Part shown: positions 11,851 to 64,000 of the stretch, piece after piece | Numbering within the stretch: the first letter of the stretch is position 1 | Layout: each line of letters starts with the position of its first letter | Source: Chrysemys picta bellii | Lineage: Eukaryota > Chordata > Testudines > Emydidae | Reading direction: 5' to 3' | DNA length: 64,000 nt | NCBI RefSeq assembly: GCF_011386835.1 | Contig: NC_088797.1 | Span: forward strand, 96,420,264-96,484,263 | Notes under the pieces: generated by a model | The model's database searches: none | Told to the model about the DNA's origin: nothing | What the model saw: the letters and a program-made list of their open reading frames with translations, nothing else | Position numbers and translations under genes: made by a program

Positions 11851-12426
11851 TTTATGTTTGTTTACAACTAACTGAATGCATATTTTAGGAAGTATTCACA
11901 TAGGTTTGCGTTCTCTGATGCTTATTTTAAGACATCTGGGGATTCTGCATCCCAAGAGCAATAACTTGAACTGTTTCTCTTGTCTAACTTGCCCTATCCA
12001 TTTATCTCTCTCTTTTAAATGACTTTTTCAGTGAAATCCTCTTGGTACTTACTGGTCCATTGAAGGTATTTCAGAATTGGGCATCATAATATGCTAAATT
12101 CCAGTGCTACTCATGGTATTTTGGATGTCACAGAATGAGACATTCTGCAATATCTTCAGTGAACCAGCACTGTTAAAGAGATTCAGGGTAAAGATGTACA
12201 CTTTTGTGTGTGTGTGTCCTATGAGTACTCGTCCCCGGCCTTTGGTTGGTTAGCTTAGCATAAGTTGTGTTTTTAATGCCATTTTCATGTCAGCTTTGCA
12301 GATAAATTGCATGAAATTATTTAAAAGTGAGAGTTCTAACATTCACTTTACATATGACTTTGTGTAGAACTGATTTGATGTGTGGTATGCTATGCAATGC
12401 AACGGAGGCTTCAGTTGTGCAAGGTG

Positions 12427-12545
12427 GTGGTTGTTTGTATTATCGTAGCACCCGGGAGTCCTAGGAATGGACCAGGACCCCATTGTGCTAGGCACTGCAC
12501 ACACACACACAACAAAAAAAAAGATGATTCCTGCCCTTGGGCTTT
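12427..12545 (-). repeat. Old interspersed repeat tail, L3/CR1-like
   Basis: GACCCCATTGTGCTAGGC is the reverse complement of the tail seen in the opposite orientation at 27.15 kb (CAGTGCCCAGTACAATAATG). This GTACAGCGCCTAGCACAATG-type tail is widespread in amniotes. Family name from memory only. Confidence 0.5.
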
Positions 12546-15404
12546 TTTCACGTGGCTGGTAACCTTCAACACTTAGAAAATGTTTCCTTTGTTATAGAAC
12601 AGATCAGACCTTTAGGTGCTACCGTAATTACTGTGAAATCTGTTTTAAATATCTAATTTAATAATACCACCATGCTATCAATTTTCAATCAAAATAGGTT
12701 AAATAGTCCTAAGAAGTAAGACATAAATGCACAAAAATCTCACTTTCGAAGTAGGTACTGGTGAGTCCCTATAAATTAGTATATTTACTACCTGAACTGT
12801 AAAAAGGATCTATAGAATGCTTGTGGCTTTGTACAAATAGTATCCCACGTAGTCTTCTAGGTCTCATAGTAATTTATATGATCCCCCATCTCCATAGTAT
12901 TTGAATACTTCTGTTTTTAAATGACTCAGGGGTGGGGGTAAGAGATGTGATTTAAGTTTTGAAAACTTTAGAAAGTGTCCCCATTGCCAACAGTTTTGGC
13001 AGTTCAGGAAAGAAGAATTAAAGGTCCACTTCGCAAACCATTTATTTGTCCAACATATACAAATATAAGTTTACTTTTCAAGTCAGAGAAAAAGTAGTCC
13101 AGGTGGAAAGTCAGTTTTAAAATACATAGTTTTTAAATTATGTAAAATTTATAAAAACTGGCACATACCGATAGAACACCGACAAAACATTTTGACACAC
13201 TTTAAAGCAGCAGAATGAAGACAATTGCACAACTAATACATCAGTTTGAAATAGCCAATATATGTGTGAGAGAGAAATATTTACTGCTTTTGTGTTTGTT
13301 ACTTCTGTCAACTGTGTAGCACTGCAGCAGTTATGAAATGTTGATCACAAATAGAAAATACTCCACCATCATTACATCTAATAGGCTAGCAACAACAAAG
13401 TGATTAATAATCATCTGCTGAAACTAAATTGCATTCTGAGAGCTAGAAGCTGAAGACTCAATTTTGAAATAAAAAGCCACTGACAGGTTCTCTTTTATAA
13501 AGTCAAACTGAGTTTAAAGAGAATGTGATCTTAATGTTGAGATACTTCTCTGTTAAAATCTTATTCTTGGTAACTTGATAGTGGTCTCTAGAGGCTAATT
13601 GTTATTTTCAGGAGATGGTTATTGAGACATTCCACCAAGTAATATTAGTAATAATAAAACTAAAAACAAATGTGATGTATGTTTTTAAAATGTGACATAA
13701 TACTTTTATATCTTTTAAGGTTTTTTTTTTTTATCTTCTTAAAACTTGACAGAACACCAGCCACTACAACAATCCAGTTCCTGAAAACTGAGTAGTGTTG
13801 CAACACAGCCAAGACCTATGGCTTCCAACATCAATCCCATACAAGCATTGTTACCAGCTTTCACTATACATAGAAACAAATACAGACATAGGAAGGGTTA
13901 AAAAAAATGGTTAAGTGTAGAATAAAATGTTTTCTTTACAAAACAAGTAATAGGAAGTGGACTGCCCATGGTGAGTCCTGCTATTATTTGTAGGTTTCGG
14001 GAAGGTTTATATTACATACTGTGCTGTGGTAAATTATTTCCTATGAATAGTTTGTAATAAAAATGTTTCTTTATCAAATCCAGGTCCACAGATCAGATCT
14101 GTATGATGGCATTCAGCCTGAACTGCCAGGGAGGCAGACCCACAGCTGTCCATCTATCAAACCCATTAATGTAGATCTGTGGACTTGTATTCTTGAAGAA
14201 AGGAAACCTGTGGGTAAACAGGACAAATTTTCTTAATTAACCAAACATCTTGATGTTAAATCTGTTTATGGTGTTTTAAATAAGTTAAAGCTGTTTAACA
14301 TAAGAGTAATAGCTCTATATAATTTCATTTTGGGGGATTTTTAGGCTAATGAAAATGGAAAGCTTATGCGCTTCCTCTACTTTTGTCTGTGACCAAAACA
14401 ACATGAATGCAATTAACAACACGTTACTTTTTGCATTAGTTGATTAATCTTCCCTATTTTTTAAAACTTAAATAAATCGATGTACATTAATGAAAAAAAC
14501 CCATCCTAATTCAATATAATCAGTTTTGGAAAATTCTACCATGCCCACCTCTGTAAAATGATTTTTTTTTTAAACTGAACATGCAAAATGCTAGGTTTTC
14601 TCATTACCACTATGCTTTTAAGTAGATATTGTCCTGTAGCTGGTAAGTATTCATGACAATGGGGCAAGGCTAAAATAACTATCAAAGAGAAAATGTCCTT
14701 ATGGATAAACTACATCCTGCAGTTACACAGTGAATGTATGCTAATCTGTTGCTTTTTAAATGGCTGCCAGATTTTATATGTTATGTTCGAGGATGCCCTT
14801 ATCTAAATTTTCTTTCAAGTCTAGTAGCAATGAGAAATTACAGTGTTTGTGGCATTCCTACACAAGAATTCTCCTTCTGCTGGATCTGTAGTAGACTTAC
14901 AAAAGCTTCTCCCACATCTGTGCTGATACTGGTGCCCAAATTTGGCAGGAACCAACCATCTTACTTTCAGTGCTACTGGAAATAGGGGGAAGAGGGAGAA
15001 TCCATTTATCAAATGAAGGGTAAATTTTTTATTAAAAAAATATTTTCATGCATCTAAGTGGATTTAACAATCAATGCAGGGGATATATTTAAAAAGAACT
15101 AAAACAAAAAAGGGATCAGATCTTCATCTAAGCTTTAGCCAAAGGACATATGAAAGATATACAGTAGTTATACACTAGCAATGCAAATATTGCTTGAAAT
15201 GTGCATATAAAACACCATGTACTATCAGTTCTGCATTATGTGCCATGGAGACTGAATTTCCTGTATCTCTCACAGTGGGACTGGTTACTTTAGAATTAGA
15301 TATGGAAGGACTAGATCAAAGAGCAGCATAGGGACTTTCAAGCAGCTATTTTTGTTCACCATAAACAGTCCTGAAAATTTTACCCTGAAAGCTGAAGTAA
15401 TTGA

Positions 15405-15540
15405 GAGGCCTAAGGCCCATTTTCAAAAAAGATGCAGACAGGTGACTAGTGGGATTTTCATAAGAGCCTAAGCAGCTTAGGGTCCTGTAAAGTCAGTGGC
15501 TGCTACATGCCTACTCACTTTTCAAAATATTGTGTGTAAT
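15405..15540. repeat. Fragment of the dispersed repeat seen at 31.4 kb
   Basis: Shares ATTTTCAAA, AGATGCAGA and the TAGTGGGATTTTC-type spacing with the start of the longer copy at 31408-32700. Confidence 0.45.
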
Positions 15541-16959
15541 CTTCTCCAATGTAACTCTAAAAACCATGTTTAGACAAGTGACATGGCCCTGCTTGAAAAT
15601 ATTGCTAATTTCTCAGACTTCAGAATGGATAGCTGATATGGTTACTATTTTTAAAATAGGTGAATTTCAAAATAAGTTCATGGGTTCAGTGAATGAGTAC
15701 TAGGTATGCCTCAGTAAGGGAGTTTTTTGAATGTGTAGTTTAATTTTTTTTCTGATGTTGGAATCAGCCTGAAGAGGGCACTTCCTGCACACAACAAGGT
15801 GATAGTTGCTTTCTAACTTCTTTCTGTATTCTCCTCTTTAGAAACAGCAGCTTTTTGGGCTAGAGGGCATTTCCGGGATATAGACCCTCCAGCACAGAGA
15901 ATTAATACCCTTTATATTAGCAAATCAGACTGCTTGAATCGTCTCCCTACAGTTCATTCAACTTCAGATTGTTTAATGGAGCCTTGCTTCTCTTACTGTC
16001 CTATGAACTTAGTTAACTGATTTGCCATTTCTTGATTTATTCATTTACAGCAATCCCTGCATCAGTCATATGGTCTGAAGTGTAGCCAAAGCTTGTGCTG
16101 AACAGTTTAGACAAGGTTCTTATGTATGGACATTAGAAGAATGATTGACCTCAGCAGTTTCAGTTGTGCTCTTACTTTGTATAAGTCAGTATGAACTGCT
16201 TTTTACTAACACTGGAGAATATGATACAGTTATAACTAACTAACTTAAAAAAATCATGATTTCATACATATACAAAACTTTACAGCAGTGCTTCTACATA
16301 AACAAGTCAAGGTTTATATTGGAAAATAAATGGAGTAGCCTGGGTTCTTTACACACTCTGGATATAAGCAGAAATTATTTTCTCATTTATAAAAAATATT
16401 TAGATGCCTATAATATTTTCCATTCTCTAACACACTAATGTTGAGATTTCACAATTGAAACTTTAAGCAATTGCATGCTTCAAATAGTTATTTTCTGAAT
16501 GTTTCTTTTCAACAGAAAATAATTATTTTTCCCCAAAACCAAAAAAGATGAAGCTGCAGTTTTAAAAAAGTACGGTATGATAAATATATTACACAGTGAC
16601 ACATACCTTGGAACATGAAAATAAATAATCATTCTTACTTGAAACACAAGCCTGGAAAACTAGAATTTGAACGAAGAAAATGTCCTTGTCAAAAATATCA
16701 CTATCAATTAGGTGTATTTAGCTGTTTGTACATGATTATTTTGTGAAAGTAGATATACTCAAAACGCTTACCATAGTTATTTATGGTTTATCACCAAAAT
16801 TAAATCTGTGGTGCCAAGAAAGTTAAAGTCTATGTAAATCTTTTTACAATCACCTAACAGTGTTTAACAGGAACCATTAAAGGTGCATTATTTTCATACA
16901 ATACACAGAACAGTCTAGTTCTAATTCTCTTCCCTTAAAGCAATTAGTTATATCTTTTG

Positions 16960-16965
16960 TTTATT
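16960..16965 (-). terminator. AATAAA polyadenylation signal, probably PLCE1
   Basis: AATAAA on the minus strand (TTTATT on plus), the first such hexamer downstream of the PLCE1 stop, followed within about 60 bases by the GT-rich TTCTGTGTATTGT. It lies 34 bases after the stop of the frame ending at 16999, so it could serve that candidate exon instead. Confidence 0.5.
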
Positions 16966-16998
16966 AAAAAAGACATGTTTCTGTTTACAAAGTACAAT

Positions 16999-17372
16999 TT
17001 AAGAAGTCTGCTTAATCTTCCTCTCCAGATTTTGCAGATGTGAAGATATTTGGGAAGAAAGGAATCTCTCTTTCAAATGCTGGCAAGCGTCTTTCCAAAC
17101 ATTAGAAACTGTAACATCCCACTCAGCATTACTAGATCTGTATCTGTCACCAGAAGCACAGTCTGGAATAGGCCAAGCTAGTGCCTCAGCAGTTTCCTTC
17201 ATGGAGAATGCAGAAAGATATCTTAAATCAGGAATCCGTGATGTTGGTTCCAGTTATCAAGTAAATGCAAGGCTATGTGGAGAAAGATTGTCATATTTCC
17301 TCTATCTCCCTGTGTTTTTGTCAGCCTCAGAAGAGCTTTTTGCCTTTGCCATTTTAAGGCCTTTAAAGTCAC
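16999..17372 (-). pseudogene. Unidentified protein-like frame with internal stops behind a splice acceptor
   Basis: A strong-looking acceptor (CTCTTCCCCTTTCCAG) ends at 17373. Twenty bases later an ATG in good context (AAAATGG, 17352) opens a frame reading MAKAKSSSEADKNTGR, then TAG (17304-17302), 14 codons, TGA-TAA (17259-17254), then 84 open codons to TAA at 17001-16999. The last block is mixed and hydrophilic, with MKETAEALAWPIPDCASGDR and SSHLQNLERKIKQTS. All pieces share one frame and an AATAAA follows. I do not recognise the protein. It may be a decayed gene, an alternative last exon, or chance open frame inside the PLCE1 3' UTR. Confidence 0.35.
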
Positions 17373-18475
17373 CTGGAAAGGGGAAGAGATGATGATAGCA
17401 TTTAAATTCAAATACAAGAGTATAAATGGGTGCCTGCATACCATGAAATACATTTTTAAGGAATTTTGTAACAAAATATTATTGGCAGCCTTATTACTTG
17501 AATTCTGATGAAGTGACACAGTAGATATAAATAGTATCTTGATCACTGAGAATGAGTGGAAAGGAAATACAGAAATGTATCACTGCTCCATGTGATATGG
17601 GATTATTAAGAATTGTCTGGGCAAGATTTTCTTCCATGTTAAGTAGCTGGGACCTTTCAGAAAACATCTTTTGGAGTTAGTGTAGGCCCAGTGCTAATAG
17701 TAATGTGTCTGGACCTATCGTCTGTCATATACATAAATGGTACACTGTCACCTTGGATTCTGCATTTGGTTTTGTCACTTTAGCTCAAGCAAGCTAGAAG
17801 AAATTTAAAAGATTGAGAAAGGAACAAAATAAAATTCTTAGACACTCTGCCACAAGTATTTCTATACAGAGATTTAAAAAGAGTTTATGTATGGAGAGAG
17901 GAGTAAGAGATCATATTTTTTAAATTGAATATTATTAAATGCATATAAATTAATGTTTAGTAAAGTTCAGCTGTCCCATAACACAGAATGACGGCATCTC
18001 TTAATTAAGAGCCTGTGTGGAAGTACCAGTTAGCACACTGCATTACCGGTGGAACTCACTGTCACAGTGTATGTTGAAGCCAAGTTACATTCTAAGAGTC
18101 TTTTAAAAGGACTGGCCATTGTCAGGTTACCTGCTGTGATGGACCCTAGGACGATGCAGGCATAGTAGGCAAAGTAAAACTCCTATGTTCCTAGCAATTT
18201 TCACAGCATTTAGATTTGCATTTATCTTTAGGCTTTCATTGGACTGCCTGTGTATAGGTTTGTGCCAGTACAGAGTTATAACCTAAAAGCGTAGAGCGTT
18301 TTCATGAACTATTCTGGCTGCTTGTTGTACTTCACTATGGTTTACCAAGCACACTTTTGAAAAAAAAAAAATGATAAATTGTACCTTGAAAAATCAACAG
18401 AGAGTATGTCTGGTTTAGAAACAAGGAGCACACATGTCATACCTGCATAGAACATACTGCTGGCATTTATGGATG

Positions 18476-63567
<45,092 letters not shown>

Positions 63568-63711
63568 CTATAAGAACCAAAATGTAACTGTTACAAGAAT
63601 TAGAATTCTCTAATTTGAAAAGCATAAAATATTTATAGTTGATTATTTCCGAGTTTTGATTCCATGATTCAAAATACAATATGACTTTATATTGTCTGTT
63701 GCTATTCCATT

Positions 63712-64000
63712 TAGGGTTGTCTGCACTGCATCTGAGATTGTGCTTTCCAGCACGGGCAGACAGACACACGCTAGTTCTGCTTGAGCTAACACACAGTAAA
63801 AATAGCAGTGTAGCTGAGGTTGCATGGGCTGCAGCTTGGCCTAGTCATCCGAGTACGTACCTGAGGGTCCAGGCATGTTTGTACTCAGGTGGCTAGCTCA
63901 AGCTGCTGCCTGTGCTACCCCTAGCTACTCTTCTATTTGTAGTGTGCTAGCTTGAACATTGCTAGCACGTGCCTGTCTACCCGTGTTGGGAAGAACGCTC
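63712..64000. mobile_element. Palindromic DNA element running off the window end
   Basis: The left half TGCTTGAGCTAACACACAGT, then AAAAATAGCAGTGTAGCT, pairs with AGCTACTCTTCTATTTGTAG and TGTGCTAGCTTGAAC near 63930. The left terminus GGTTGTCTGCACTGC resembles the GGCTTGTCTACAC ends of the other MITEs. Confidence 0.6.

Larger units (their letters stand above)
11851..16940. other. Intergenic spacer between convergent NOC3L and PLCE1
   Basis: AT-rich sequence with no coding region I can support on either strand. Recognisable pieces are an old repeat fragment at 12427-12545 and part of a dispersed repeat at 15405-15540. The short open frames here carry no recognisable motif and no convincing splice context. 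Confidence 0.6.
16945..18475 (-). other. PLCE1: PLCE1 3' UTR and polyadenylation region
   Basis: About 1.5 kb from the stop to the first canonical AATAAA on this strand. It contains a protein-like but interrupted frame (16999-17372), described separately. An alternative donor-like CAG|GTATGA lies about 35 bases after the stop. Confidence 0.5.

Overview
The window is vertebrate nuclear DNA, most likely from a cryptodiran turtle. The evidence is intron-rich genes with canonical GT/AG junctions, several CR1 LINE families, hAT-type and mariner-type miniature elements, and one tRNA-derived SINE (28607-28774) that I recognise as the turtle Cry/Pol III type. No bacterial, plasmid or phage features are present, and nothing resembles a defence system or CRISPR array.

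Two real genes face each other tail to tail. On the plus strand, 1131-11487 carries the last 14 coding exons of NOC3L, a nucleolar ribosome-biogenesis protein (515 codons plus stop; roughly the first 285 codons lie upstream). The first two bases of the window, followed by GTAAG, are probably the end of the preceding NOC3L exon. On the minus strand, 63567 down to 18476 carries the last 15 constitutive coding exons of PLCE1 (phospholipase C epsilon; 838 codons plus stop), plus one 42-base in-phase cassette candidate at 59667-59708. These exons encode the end of the catalytic X box, the acidic X-Y linker, the Y box, the C2 domain and both Ras-association domains. The NOC3L/PLCE1 convergent order is the one known from human 10q23.

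Between the two stop codons are about 7 kb without a recognised gene. The PLCE1 side ends with an AATAAA at 16965-16960. Just before it lies a protein-like but stop-interrupted frame (17352-16999) behind a strong-looking splice acceptor; I cannot name it.

Most of the rest is PLCE1 intron filled by transposable elements. CR1 bodies lie at 23050-25384, 35215-37495 (minus), 37600-41475, 42295-43798, 50970-52050 and 54225-54964. The minus-strand CR1 is split by a 1.58-kb hAT foldback element (35578-37156) with long inverted arms and an 8-bp target duplication. The 37.6-41.5 kb CR1 is itself interrupted by a GC-rich LTR-like repeat and a 342-bp hAT MITE with a perfect 8-bp duplication. Two copies of an unnamed repeat about 1 kb long sit at 21.7-22.7 kb and 31.4-32.7 kb. 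An old Deu-SINE/LF-SINE-like fragment lies at 29.2 kb.

Gene products were assigned by reading translated exons against remembered vertebrate NOC3L and PLCE1; no database search was run.
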